Assembly (NCBI GenBank): GCA_022813625.1
Contig: JAKLMB010000015.1
Location: 62,001-126,000, forward strand
From: Aaosphaeria pasadenensis
Lineage: Eukaryota > Ascomycota > Dothideomycetes > Pleosporales
Direction: 5' to 3'
DNA length: 64,000 bases
The notes below the pieces were generated by a model that saw only the letters and a program-made list of their open reading frames with translations, was not told the origin of the DNA and did not search any database. Below, piece after piece: positions 21,360-32,633 of this stretch (its first letter is position 1; each line of letters begins with the position of its first letter). The translations under genes were made by a program, and so were the position numbers.

Positions 21360-22652
21360 ATGCACAACCCCTCTTCATCCTCCAAGTTCCACCCACCAAC
21401 GACGCCCTTTCTCCACGAGCCAGCGATGGAGGAGGATTTGAAACAGGAATCGTCTCTAGCGATGCACCTAGCCGTCTGTCGTGGAGATACATTTTCACTC
21501 CAGACTCTGATCGAAGCTGGGTTTGATGTTAACAGAGATAGTGAATATGGCACGCCCCTTCACGTCGCCGTCTTGGCTGAACAAACGGAAACTGCCCAGA
21601 TATTGGTGGATGCTGGCGCGGACCTCGAGGTTCTATATAACTACGACATGGAAGGGCAGGATGAGCCTTGCAACCCACTTCGCCTGGCCGTACACCTAGG
21701 CTGCCGTGACATTGTCCGACTTCTCTGGAAGGCTGGTTCCGCCCGCAGGAATCCCAGAACATATCGGCCCGGAGGACAGGCAGATCAAGGAGGTCGGGGG
21801 CAGAGTTCTCTTATCGTAATTGCTGCCGACGAAGACTATCCCGAAATCACAATGGATCTGCTAAGCTTCTCGGATGAATGGACTCCGGGTGAAAGGGCTA
21901 GTGCACTTTGGTGTGCAGCCTGGGTGTGGTCGGCCGGTTCAGTACGTGCTTTACTCCAGAGTGCAAATTTCACTGATGACGAGATGTCTCGCTTTCTGAA
22001 ATCATGCTGTTCCGGGCGACCAAAGTGCTTCAACCATTTTCCGTACCGCGGCATCTGTACCCACGAGGATTCTGTAAGGCAGGCGCAATGTGTCGAATAC
22101 CTTCTCGATGCATACCCTGGGGCAGACTGTATCGGGATCCTCCACCGGGCCGCTCAAAACGCATACTGCATCGAAACACTCCGCTTTATGCTTCACCGCG
22201 GCGTGGATCCCAACTCGCTTGATGGGGAATTGAAGACGCCGTTACATCGTGCAGTAATCAGGCGCGTCATGTTCAGAGTCAACAAAGATGGAGCATTCTT
22301 GCTTCTCGAGAACGGTGCGGATCCAAATATTCCTGACGTCGACGGCATGACAGCGTTACACCGGGCTGTAGAGCAAGGGGGAGACATTGAGGTCGTGAAA
22401 AAGTTACTCGAGGCTGGAGCCGATGCGGAAGCGCTAGACAGTGAATCTGCTACTCCGATGATCACTGCTGCGTACTCTCAGCTTTACAACATCGATGGGT
22501 CGAGAGTATTACAGATTCGAATATTGAAACTCTTACTAAGAGCAGGCAACGGTAAACCTAGTATTGAATGGGAAGATGATCGAGGTAGGAGTGTAAAGAA
22601 ATGGGCAAAGGAGAACGAAATTCCTGACCAGTGGCTGGAACTTGACAAATAG
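21360..22652 (+). CDS. Ankyrin-repeat protein
   Basis: A single exon encodes 430 residues. At least six ankyrin-like units are visible: SSLAMHLAVCRGDTFSLQTL, TPLHVAVLAEQTETAQILVD, NPLRLAVHLGCRDIVRLLWK, an imperfect unit near residue 270, TPLHRAVIRR...LLLENGADPN, and TALHRAVEQGGDIEVVKKLL. The middle (residues 130-250) is irregular and contains a Cys-rich insertion (CCSGRPKCFNHFPYRGIC). There is no signal peptide, membrane segment or catalytic domain. Ankyrin arrays bind proteins; the partner is unknown. An internal ATG at 21426 (MEEDLKQES) is a possible alternative start. Confidence 0.75.
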   Translation: MHNPSSSSKFHPPTTPFLHEPAMEEDLKQESSLAMHLAVCRGDTFSLQTLIEAGFDVNRDSEYGTPLHVAVLAEQTETAQILVDAGADLEVLYNYDMEGQDEPCNPLRLAVHLGCRDIVRLLWKAGSARRNPRTYRPGGQADQGGRGQSSLIVIAADEDYPEITMDLLSFSDEWTPGERASALWCAAWVWSAGSVRALLQSANFTDDEMSRFLKSCCSGRPKCFNHFPYRGICTHEDSVRQAQCVEYLLDAYPGADCIGILHRAAQNAYCIETLRFMLHRGVDPNSLDGELKTPLHRAVIRRVMFRVNKDGAFLLLENGADPNIPDVDGMTALHRAVEQGGDIEVVKKLLEAGADAEALDSESATPMITAAYSQLYNIDGSRVLQIRILKLLLRAGNGKPSIEWEDDRGRSVKKWAKENEIPDQWLELDK

Positions 22653-24951
22653 CAGGAATACCCAATTGTTACGAAGAATCTGACATTCTCTGGGTCATTC
22701 ATATATGTGCTCAGGAAATCTGGCTGCACGACCACGGGCGACGCTATGCCACACTGTAGTCATCACGATTAAGTAAGTCTTCAGGTAACTATCAAAGCCC
22801 TCATAAAACATGACGCCAGAAACGATAAGGATAAAAGTGTAATGAAAACGGTGCCAAGGCAACATATGTAGGTCATTATCCGCAACTTGTCCTTTCTTAT
22901 TCAACGAATCGCTCCAGACTTACAGTATTGGAACCCAAATCTGGGCGACTATTTTCAGCGCACCTGTAGGCTCCCCTTTCGTCGCTTTGTTCGCTCGAGC
23001 TATAACTGGATTAATCAATTGCATTGCTTCAATCTAAGGCATAGAACCATGAGATTATGTCTCAAATCGTAGTACTCCACAAATCTAGAAGGATTACTTG
23101 ATAGAAGTAGATCTAATAGCAAAGCTGACCTAGCGAGAAGCTTCAAGACAGCATCAGTAACCGATGTGCATCCTATATCTCCAATACACCTGGGTTAAAC
23201 CGTCGAATGAGCAAAGAAGCATAGAGATGGTGGGCATTATGCAGCATTACGTGGAGTATGCTCGAATGTTATCACGATCTTGGGCTTATAAACGGAGTAA
23301 GAAATATGATCAGTCAAGGAAGATACTGGAATGAGAATACTGTGGCTGCAGGTCACGACACATAAATGTTCAATTCTCATCGATCGATGCTTGCTGTCCT
23401 GATCGTGTTTGCGAGAGTTGGTAACAAACCGAATCTCACAGCTCTCAATACAGATACAGATGCCCAGTAGGAATCAATGATCCCTTTTGAATACCATGCA
23501 TTCGAATAGCTTAGATCATTGAGACACTAGGAGACTTTATAACAAGGGGGGATCGCCCAAGCCTTGAGCCTGCCTCAGTCAACTTGGTATGTTTAAAGAC
23601 ATGCCTGGCGAAACGCCTTAGAGAGCTTATACCAGCTAATAAGAAAGGAAATCATTTTTCCGGCTCGAACAGCATTCACGAATGAAGGAAGAGAAGAGAG
23701 GGTGATTGATTGGCAAGACCAATATTGATCACGTGGTCCAAAAATGAACATACCTACGTTCTCCTGACAAATGCTCCCAAATCGAAACGCAACAAGTCAG
23801 GGAAAGCGGAGCGAGGCCATCATTATGTCTTGATAATGGACAAAGGTAATGAGGCGGGAGAGAAATGAAAGCTCCTGACCCCAGTGCCAAGTTTCCGCCG
23901 TCCGCGTGCCGAGCACGACGAGTCGGGTGGACGGCATCCCACTCCACCTTTCCGCGACGGCACCAGCTACTGACGCGAGGGAAAGGGGTGCCTCGGAATT
24001 CGGCATTATCTGCCTGGAGAGGCTTCCTACGGATGCCCTGCCAAGAGCAGCTGTCCAGCGGAGTGGGCGGCGGGCCAAGCCTTGACCTGTCTTTGACGTC
24101 TCCTGTTCATGGTGATTTTGGAGATGCCAATATAATCGTCGATTCTTCTGTGACCGCCATGGGAACGCCTAGTATGATTTCAGACGGTCAAGAGACACTG
24201 GGGGGATTCGGATTCATTGACCTGGTAGTATCGTGAGATTCGTGACCGAGGAATTCGAATAGATTCACTGTCGTCACATCATTCAATGTAAATAATCCAG
24301 GACGATATCATCTGTCCGGTCCTATTCAGTAGCATGCAGTTCGCCAAGTTCAACAGACGCAAGACAATTCACTGCCTGATAGACACTGAATCCTGGCTCA
24401 CCAAGTGCCAAGTGTCGTCTTGATGGTCACTATGCTCGTCAGTCAATACGCGGCTCTTCCCCTGCAGTCAATCATGCACATAATGGACTGATATTCGTGG
24501 GATGTATTCCAATTTAGACTTGTTCCCGTCAAGGAAAGCCCTGTCGAGAAGAATAGCACAGAGGAAGTTGTGATCGACGGCAGCAGTTACCTCTGAGAAT
24601 CCCCAAAACGCGTGGAGGGAAGCTTTTTACAAAGGTTGTATCAGATCTTATTCGGGATCCGTTTCATCCCGCGGCCTACTATCTTTTAAAGAATACTTCT
24701 ACTGCTCGTCATACCACTATACTTTCCTGCCCAACCTGCGCGATTTTCCCCAAGCTTCCGACTCCCACGACCTGTTTCCTTCATTTTGTTTTGATAGAGG
24801 AATGGCGTTGTGACCCGTCAGCTGGCCTGGCTTTTTCTTCTCTCCATATAGACGGGGTTTCCTTCTTCCATTTGCACTTCATACTGTCTCCATTCGCTCC
24901 AATCTTCTATGAGCCTACCAACCTGAAGCACCATCGGCTCGCCCAATCACC
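22653..24951. other. Long intergenic region, no convincing gene
   Basis: About 2.3 kb separates the ankyrin and antiporter genes. A GC-richer patch around 23,870-24,090 opens frames on both strands (123 codons on plus at 23865, 93 codons on minus at 23797), but neither resembles a known family. No tRNA or repeat is evident. The last part must hold the antiporter promoter. Confidence 0.35.
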
Positions 24952-26993
24952 ATGCCGACCCTCGATGTAAGCGAGCTCAACATCGTGATAGCCATCCTCG
25001 GAGGCTACACTGTCCTCTATGGCATCATATCCGTCAAGCTCAAGCAGAAATGGTATCTCGGCGAAGCACTGCCAGCCGTCGTCGCTGGGATTGTCTTGGG
25101 GCCGATCGCTGCAAAGTTCATCGACTCTGAACGTTGGGGCGTAGCAACGGCCGGCCAGACGCCTGACATTACTCTGGTACGTCTGCCGCATCCTCTCTTT
25201 GCCTCTGCTTACGTCTCAGGGACTCACCCGCGTCGTGATTGGCATCCAACTGGTGATGGCGGGATACCAGTTGCCAGCAAAGTACGTCTGGAATCGGTGG
25301 AAGGACATGGCTCTCTTGCTCGTCCCCGTGATGACCATCATGTGGCTGTGCACCACCGGTTGCATCATGCTCATGATACCAAAGCTAACCCTGGTACCAT
25401 CCCTCCCTTCGTATGAATCTCACCAACTGACGCCTGCAGCTCACGGCGATGGTGATTGGTTCGCTCGTCACCTCTACCGATCCAGTCCTCTCGCAGGCGA
25501 TTGCCAAGGGGCCTTTCGCAGACAAGTACGTGCCTCGAGCACTGCGCGAGATCATTTCTGCCGAGGCGGGATCGAACGACGGATTCGGCTTCCCGTTCCT
25601 CTTGTAAGCATCTCTTCCTTCCTCAAATCCCTCGCTAACAGCTCAGGTTGGCGACGTTCCTCATCCGCCATGCTGACGATCCCAATCTGAAGCCCGGCAT
25701 TGCGGAAAACGACATTGCGCATAGATCCCTCGTCCCCCGCGCTGGTGATGTGGGACGTCTGGGTGGCGGCGCAGGAAAGGCGGTCGAGCTCTGGCTGGTG
25801 GAGGGTTGGCTCTACTTTATCCTGCTCGGCGCTGTCGTCGGTGCCGTGTGCGGAATTGTGAGCATGTATGCAGTGAGCTTCTCGCTGAAAAGGTTCGCAA
25901 CCAGGCCATATCATTGACCTCCACTCACCGTTGATAGAAAATGGATCGACAGCGAGAGCCTTTTGCTCTTCCCCACTGCCCTCGGCCTGTTTGTCATCGG
26001 TATTACCGGATGCACAGGTCTTGATGACTTGCTGGCTTGTTTCTGTGCAGGTGCAGCCTTGAACTGGAACGGTGAATACCTCGCGGAGACGCTGAAGCGC
26101 CACGACGAAGTGAACAGCTGCATCGATGTCCTCTTAAACTTTGGCGGATTCATGTACATTGGAATGATCATTCCATGGGCCGAGTTCCACCAACCTGATG
26201 TCACTGGAATTACCATCGGCAGACTGCTCAGCATGGGCCTGCTTGTTTTACTTTTGAGACGCATCCCGGCAGTCATGGTCATGTTCAAATTCATGCCAAA
26301 CACTGTCAAGACCTGGAAAGAGGCCTTGTTCATGGGATATTTCGGCCCAATAGGTGAGCGTACCGTGATCGTGACATTTCATTGCTAACTACCACAGGCA
26401 TCGGCGCGGTGTTCTATGTCGAGCACGCCTTCCACCTCTTCCCCCACCTAGAGGACGCCGAGACCGAGGAAGAGGAGAATCTGCTTCGCGCCATGCGTCC
26501 GGTAGTCTACTTCCTTGTCCTCTTCTCCATCGTCGTTCACGGACTCTCCATCCCCCTGCTCGACGTCATCTATCGCTGGCAGAATGTGCAACCCATCATC
26601 GAGGAAGATCCAGTCGAAATGCGCCCGATCAGCAGCAGGTCCGCTCTTCCAAACAACGCATTCTTGGATCCGCGTCGGGGCAGCGTCGTCCGACACAACA
26701 GATTCTCGCGAGCCCCCTCCGTCGTCAGCTTCGAGGACTTGGAGCGCACGTATGGACAGAACGACCAGTGGCCGGGTTCGAGGCCGCCGCCCACCCTTTC
26801 GCTATCTAGGAGCAGGAGGCAGTCGTTCAGCAACGAGTCGGACCATTCAAGTGATCATGTCGAAAGCGAGAAACAGCATGCGAAGAGTCTGTACGAAAGG
26901 GAACGGTCGCTGTCGATAAACCCGCGCCCCAGCGAGAGTGGCTTGACGTGGGCTGATGCTAGGAAGCCTGGTGTCGGAGTGGGTCATATCTGA
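24952..26993 (+). CDS. Na+/H+ antiporter, fungal Nha1 type (CPA1)
   Basis: Six exons (24952-25176, 25220-25393, 25440-25603, 25647-25892, 25938-26353, 26398-26993) encode 606 residues. About 11-12 membrane segments span residues 8-425. Family blocks are LTRVVIGIQLVMAGYQLP, GSLVTSTDPVLSQAIAKG, the acidic site SAEAGSNDGFGFPF, and GCTGLDDLLACFCAGAALNW. These plasma-membrane exchangers expel Na+ or K+ for H+ and maintain salt tolerance and pH. The cytosolic tail, about 180 residues rich in Ser and Arg, is short compared with the several-hundred-residue tails common in yeast Nha1. The fourth intron has a non-consensus GTTCGC donor, chosen because it restores SLKR, then KWIDSES in phase. Confidence 0.87.
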
Positions 26994-27827
26994 TGTCGGA
27001 CGGACTGGCGTTAGGTTCATTAGTCACTCATTCACGGTCACTTATGTATTTCTCTCAATATTGGAAAGTCTGCATTGCTCGAATCATGACACTAGAGTTT
27101 GACATCATATTGAAAGTGAATGGCAGGATAACATGGACGTAGACTGGAAGTCTGTGCTTTTTATGAGATTTGTAGGATAAAATGAATCCATCTATAATAT
27201 CGATCGAATTGATGAAAGTCTGACCTACCAGTCCAAGCCGATTGAATGTCCGAAACTCAATCACAAACATTCGATTTTCGCCTGCGATGGGGATCGAAAC
27301 CAATCGAATTTCATCTGCAACATCCGAAAGGGACAAAGTGGAGTAGGAGACATTGCTAAAACTAGCAAAAAGTTTCCTTCCGTCTGCGCATGCATTTTGT
27401 GGTTAGAACTCCTCGTTATTGCTTCGAAGGCAGCTAAATAAGAGAATGTAAGCATGCAATTCTTCTCAAGATCCCTAATACGTCCCGGCCTACTCATATA
27501 TATTGCCCAAGGCGTAGTCTATCTAACCTCCTAAATCCTCTACAGTAACAGTATGCTATGAAAAGTTATTGCTACATTTTGCTACATAACGATGATAACT
27601 ATGCTTTGTTCGGTCAAACATGATAGACATCTCCTATTGGGACCAGATTATGCATTTTCATTGTTGCATGTTTGTCGGTGGGCAAGCTGTGTTTGTGTAG
27701 CCAAGTGGAGAGCATGCAGCAAGCATTTACAATGTAGCATGTATTAAAGGTGCTGTGCAGTCCTGTCCCCCACAACATATCATTCTCTTGCACTACATCA
27801 TTCCCATTGTTTATTTCTCAGACAACA
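26994..27827. other. Intergenic, no gene seen
   Basis: An AT-leaning spacer between two genes on the same strand. It has the antiporter 3' flank and the protease-like gene's promoter, and no recognisable frame. A short direct repeat (TTGCTACAT-type) lies near 27,570. Confidence 0.35.
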
Positions 27828-29747
27828 ATGGCTTTTACTCCTTATGAAACCTCACATCAAGTGCCTGCGGTTGGCTGTGGCCCCCCAGATCCCACTGCTG
27901 CGAACCAAAGCTGTGAATCATTGCTATACTACTTAGCTCAGAGCCTTTGCAGCATATCAACACTCAAAAACATTCCAGAAGAGCCTCGCATTTACCAGAA
28001 TAGTAAGACTTTCTCTTTGGTCTCTCCTGAAACCTCCATATCAACACTTCAAAAAATGCAATCTAACACCAATCCAGCCATCGACACGCGCGTGCCGTAT
28101 CGTACAGGATGGCCAATCCTTCCCGTTCTTCCGGTAGAAGAATCCCATGCGGAAATAACCACCTATTTTCGCAACCCAGGATCCGTAGAATTGGAGATCT
28201 GCTCCATTCTGAAAAAACACTCGTTGAACCACCATGATTTCGAGCTATGCCACCGTCTGAACAAAGGCGTCCCACTGGACGGGCAGAGGCCAACCATGCG
28301 CATTATTTCCGAAAAGGAGACAGACAGCGAGGAGGCAAGAATCAAGGCAGTTGAAGAGATCAAGTGTCTCTTTGAACGGGAGAACGCAGACGTCGCGGTC
28401 GAAATTATCCTCAGTGAAGCGTACGTGGGTTTCGACACAGACATCATACTTTCGACCGAACGGGATTTAATCCTGCAATGGAAGAGTCTTTGGACGAAGA
28501 TCGAAAAAACGATTGCGATTCACGATTATTTGACTCTGGACCTCGTCCGCCGTGGAGAACAAAATCGTCCCACTTTTCTCATCGGAGCTCGAGACGCGAA
28601 TGACGAATCGTGGTGGTCCACCACACTCCCCATGCTACGGAAAATGGTGCCTGCAGATATAGATCTGGAACTCTGCTTCTTGGACTCGGTTGAATTGACT
28701 GGTAGCGCGCGCCGTGACTCTGTGGATGATTGTTCTTACCTGTCCATCGGGGCATCGTGCGGGAATAGAGGTGGGACGCGTGCCGGAACGCTGGGCGGAT
28801 TTGTGGAGCTAGAAAGAGATGGCAGGCCCTTGGGGCAATTTGGGGTCTCAAATTGCCATGTATTGGGCAAGGGCATTATACAAGGTGTATCAGACCTGTC
28901 AGTCGTCAGTCCTGCCGATAAGGATCACAACAAAGCGGTCAGTGACGCACAGCTTGATATCGACAAGAAGTACGATCGTATCAAAGACCTCGTCAAGACA
29001 ATAACGGATATTCCAAGCAAAATTCCTCTGTTAGAACTCCAATTGGACCGTCTACATCAACGCATGCGTGATGCAATGACGGTACTGCATCTAAACAGGA
29101 GGATTGGAGATCTCTTTGCCTGGCAGATGCAGACAACTAAGAACGATACCTTCGACGAAAACTATCGTAAATTGCTTGAGTCGGATTCCATACACGACGA
29201 TACATACCGCTGGGCGCTTGACTGGTGTCTGGTTCGGTTGGGAATGCCACAGGAGCGGTGTATCGACAACAAAGCTCTCATGCCTGATGAGAATGGGAAA
29301 TTGGGAATCTATGCTCCAGTAACCGAATACTGCGAGATGGATCCCACAGAGAATTACGATGTCGTGAAGTATGGAAGGACTTCAGGCCGCACTCTGGGTG
29401 TCGTATCTGCAGTCCCGTCAGTAGTGAGGCTGGCCGCGAACACAACGGACAAATTCGGTGCACCGACTTTGTGTCGCAGCATTGTAGGCAACAAACGCCA
29501 CACAAATCTGTTCCTAGAGCCCGGTGATTCGGGCTCGCTGGTGCTGCTGAATCGGAGAGGCAAGCGAAACGCGCAGATCGTTGGACTCGGGTTCGGCCGC
29601 AACTACCAGATATCGTACATGCAGCCCATGGCCCTAGTGTTGCGTGCGATGGAGAAAAAGACCGGGGCCAAGGTTACTATGCCTACGTTTGCAGGTCTCG
29701 CTACATCATCTCAGGATCAAAGAAGGCCAGCAAATTCAAAGGCTTAG
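27828..29747 (+). CDS. Trypsin-fold serine protease-like protein
   Basis: A single exon of 639 residues; the ATG at 27828 (CAACAATGG) is favoured over the in-frame ATG at 27750. The C-terminal half is a chymotrypsin-fold domain: GASCGNRGGTRAGTLGGFVE, His344 in SNCHVLG, Asp465 in DWCLVRL, and Ser568 in EPGDSGSLVL, followed by VGLGFGR. All three triad positions are present. Between His and Asp lies an insertion of about 90 charged, helical residues (28,920-29,190). The first 300 residues contain no known domain and no signal peptide, so it is probably intracellular. Fungal proteins of this kind occur alone or fused in NLR-like immune proteins. The substrate is unknown. Confidence 0.7.
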   Translation: MAFTPYETSHQVPAVGCGPPDPTAANQSCESLLYYLAQSLCSISTLKNIPEEPRIYQNSKTFSLVSPETSISTLQKMQSNTNPAIDTRVPYRTGWPILPVLPVEESHAEITTYFRNPGSVELEICSILKKHSLNHHDFELCHRLNKGVPLDGQRPTMRIISEKETDSEEARIKAVEEIKCLFERENADVAVEIILSEAYVGFDTDIILSTERDLILQWKSLWTKIEKTIAIHDYLTLDLVRRGEQNRPTFLIGARDANDESWWSTTLPMLRKMVPADIDLELCFLDSVELTGSARRDSVDDCSYLSIGASCGNRGGTRAGTLGGFVELERDGRPLGQFGVSNCHVLGKGIIQGVSDLSVVSPADKDHNKAVSDAQLDIDKKYDRIKDLVKTITDIPSKIPLLELQLDRLHQRMRDAMTVLHLNRRIGDLFAWQMQTTKNDTFDENYRKLLESDSIHDDTYRWALDWCLVRLGMPQERCIDNKALMPDENGKLGIYAPVTEYCEMDPTENYDVVKYGRTSGRTLGVVSAVPSVVRLAANTTDKFGAPTLCRSIVGNKRHTNLFLEPGDSGSLVLLNRRGKRNAQIVGLGFGRNYQISYMQPMALVLRAMEKKTGAKVTMPTFAGLATSSQDQRRPANSKA

Positions 29748-29957
29748 ACCATCTACGCTGGGAGTCTCTTCTTTTATGCAATGAAGAGCACAATACATGA
29801 CTGGCAAAATAGACTGATAGATTTCCTTTGACCGACTCGTACAAATAGCCATTATGTATTTATCGATATAGAAAGAAATTTGTTTTGCAATGACTTGGCA
29901 GGATAGAATCAATTAACATTCTTCAAGTTTCTTAGACGAACAATGACAGTACTCTGT

Positions 29958-31963
29958 CTAGTGAGAAAAACAACGAACATTATACACCCTCTTCTTCTCG
30001 GGGAGCGGCGCACTTGGCTTCAGTCCGTCCAAGAATTCCGGATACAGATACCACGCCAGGTCTCTCTCTTCGAGCTGGTTGACGCTCCACCCGTTGCCCA
30101 AGAACGACAATTGATTGACGCGTCCCTTTCCCTCGCCCGCAACATTCCCATCAGCATCTCTATAGACATAATCAAAGTCCTCCCACCTCGGACTCCTCAT
30201 ACACTCGATCTGGTGCTGCGTGCTCCCCGGCCAGAGCCCCACCACAGCTCCGGTCTTCTTGCTCTTGTACCAACTGTTGCACTCCTCCGCGAAGACCGTC
30301 TTGGCAAAATACGCATCGACGTACTCTGTAAAGTCGTCCTCGCGGTCCTGCTTCACGACCATGGACGCGATATTCTCTTTCTGGATCTTCCGAACAGCCT
30401 TGACGATATAGTCCCCGACGCATTCGATCATCATCGTCAGCGAGCCGGACCCGATCGCTGCGTTCGGCCCCAGCATCGTGAACATGTTGGGGAACCCGGC
30501 TAAGCTGTGCGAGAGATACGTCGTCGCGCGGTCGTCCCATTTTCTACGTATGGAAAGGCCGTCGATGCCTGTGACTTCGAACGGCGGGGGCGCGGAGGAA
30601 TGGAAGCCCGTCGCGCACACGAGGGCATCGACTTCGTGGGTCTCGCCGTCGTCGGTGTGGAGGGCCGATTCCGAGATGCTCGTTATTTTCGAAGTGACGA
30701 ACGCGACGTTGGGCTGCGTCAGCGCCTCCAGATATCCGGGTCCTGGCGTCAATCTCCTGCAGCCGGGGGAGAACGACGGAACGAGCGCTTCGAAGATGTG
30801 AGGTTTCGTCGCGAGGTGCTTCTTCATGTGCTCCCTGAACATCTGCTTCCCGCCGAGGTTCAAGGGCGTGCCTCGAATCGTCACGCCGTGGATGCCGTTC
30901 CCGTCTTCCTCGACCGCCAGGCGGAATTTGTGGTAGTACTCTGGGTCGGACGCGAACTTCTCCCGCATGGCCTGTGGTATGTCGAATCCTTCGAGCCCGT
31001 GCTTCTCCCAGAGATGCGAACCAAAAGGCGGCGATATCCATGTCTTGCTTCGTGCGAATGTCGTGATGTGAGTGCCGGGGAGCCGTTGCAGCGATGGAAC
31101 AATTTGTATGGCAGATGAGCCGGAGCCTATGACACCGATGCGTTTGTTGCTGAAATCGTATCTGCGATGAAATCAGCGTCAATCCTCTTTCCATAGTGAC
31201 ATGCTCCTACTTCTCGTTCCACCTCGCCGAATGCATCAACTCCCCCTTGAACGTCTCCAACCCTTCGATCTCGGGCCAGGCAGGATTGTTCAGGTTCCCT
31301 CTGGCGCAGATCAATACATGAGCCGCATCATCCATGGTCTCTCCGGTCTGGAGGTTCTTGACCTTGACGTGCCACTTTGCGCTCGCCTCGTCCCATCGAC
31401 AGTCGGTGATTTCGTGGCTCAACTTGATGAATCGATCTGCAGAGTACTTCTTGGAGACGCCCTCGAGATATGCTTGGATCTCTCTTGCAGGTGCATACAG
31501 CGATGACCAGTTGTAGTTTGGTTCGAACGAGTACTGGTAAGAATGTGCTAGCCTGGGTTCAGAATTCATGCATTCAAAATTGGCGATACCTGACAAGATC
31601 AATCTGCTTACCAGGTATATCGCATGCGCAGCCTAGATATCTAGTAAACATCAGCGGTGATCTTATCTGGCCCACCTTCGGCAGATACGTCCTTCGAGGC
31701 GCCTACCTATTCTCGTACCACGTCCCGCCCACTCCAGCATTCTTCTCGTAAATCACCAGCTCGACGTTTCTGAGCTTCTCGGGTATCCTAATCCCGCAGT
31801 ATATACCTGAGTATCCTGCGCCAATCACAATAACCTTCAATGGGCGAGTATTTTCTATCGGCGCATCGCGCAGCGCAAAGGGAGAAGAATCGATAAATCC
31901 ATTCGTCGTGGCATTCACGCGGTCATGTTGCAGATCTTCGGGGAGGTTAGGCACGGCAGACAT
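29958..31963 (-). CDS. Flavin-dependent monooxygenase, Baeyer-Villiger type
   Basis: Four exons (31963-31707, 31640-31612, 31547-31211, 31161-29958) give 608 residues. Exon 2 is only 29 nt; it completes YLGCACDIPAHSYQYSFEPN, a hallmark of this class. The FAD motif is VIVIGAGYSGI (Gly48, 50, 53), and the NADPH Rossmann motif IGVIGSGSSAIQIV follows. The Baeyer-Villiger fingerprint FxGxxxHxxxW is present as FKGELMHSARW, but the next residue is Asn where Pro or Asp is usual. ATGFH closes the core. It should insert oxygen next to a ketone or oxygenate a related small molecule with NADPH. No biosynthetic partners lie next to it. The start CACCATG at 31963 was preferred; no ATG lies further upstream in frame. 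Confidence 0.87.
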
Positions 31964-32633
31964 GGTGACGTTTAGATCTGACACGGAGGTTGGACTCGCT
32001 ACAAGGAGAGAAAGACAGTACAGCTATTCTTTTCCCAACAGCTAATTAGACTTTACAAGGCTATATGTACACTCGAATACAAGAAGGAACCTCGGCGCAC
32101 AGGGGAGGTCAATCGCTTATTTAAAAAGGTTGCAAGCCTGCATTATGTGCGAGTGTCGGACAGGTCTTACTTTTCCCTACCAGGCCTGCAACAGCTGGGA
32201 TGCTGGCCATCTACACAAGTGCCGAACGAAGTGTACGGCAATAGCGCGGTTAGAAGGAGATTCATGGCAAGCGAGCGGACACCAAAGGTTAGGGGAAGGA
32301 CGTAAACGTTTTGGCAATGATGAGCCACTTGGGACCGGTAGACGACGACTCCTCCATCGGGAGAAGGCGTCTCCGCAATTTAGCATGCGCGCCACATGGT
32401 AGATACTCCGCACATGGGATGATTGCCCCGCATTGACCATACACGTGACCCGAGACCAGGATAACGAGCGGAATGGTATCCGCACAGTACGAGCAGTGAC
32501 TGGACGATCTCGCCGTTTCTCGATGGTGAATCGGCAATTGTCACCATGTGTCGGTGGATGGTGGTCGAAACCATTGGCCGTAGCTGGAAGTCCGAATTGT
32601 GTAGTTATCGGATTGGCAGCTTCGTCAGTGCGA

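Noticed and set aside
30507..31118. 203-codon plus frame opposite the monooxygenase
   Set aside because: An antisense shadow rich in Arg/Gly/Val; the minus strand has full family motifs across four exons.
32177..32633. Extension of the WD40 frame beyond the last intron
   Set aside because: The extension has no WD40 or other similarity. A 50-nt consensus intron (32710-32661) leads to a short final exon that ends the last propeller strand naturally.
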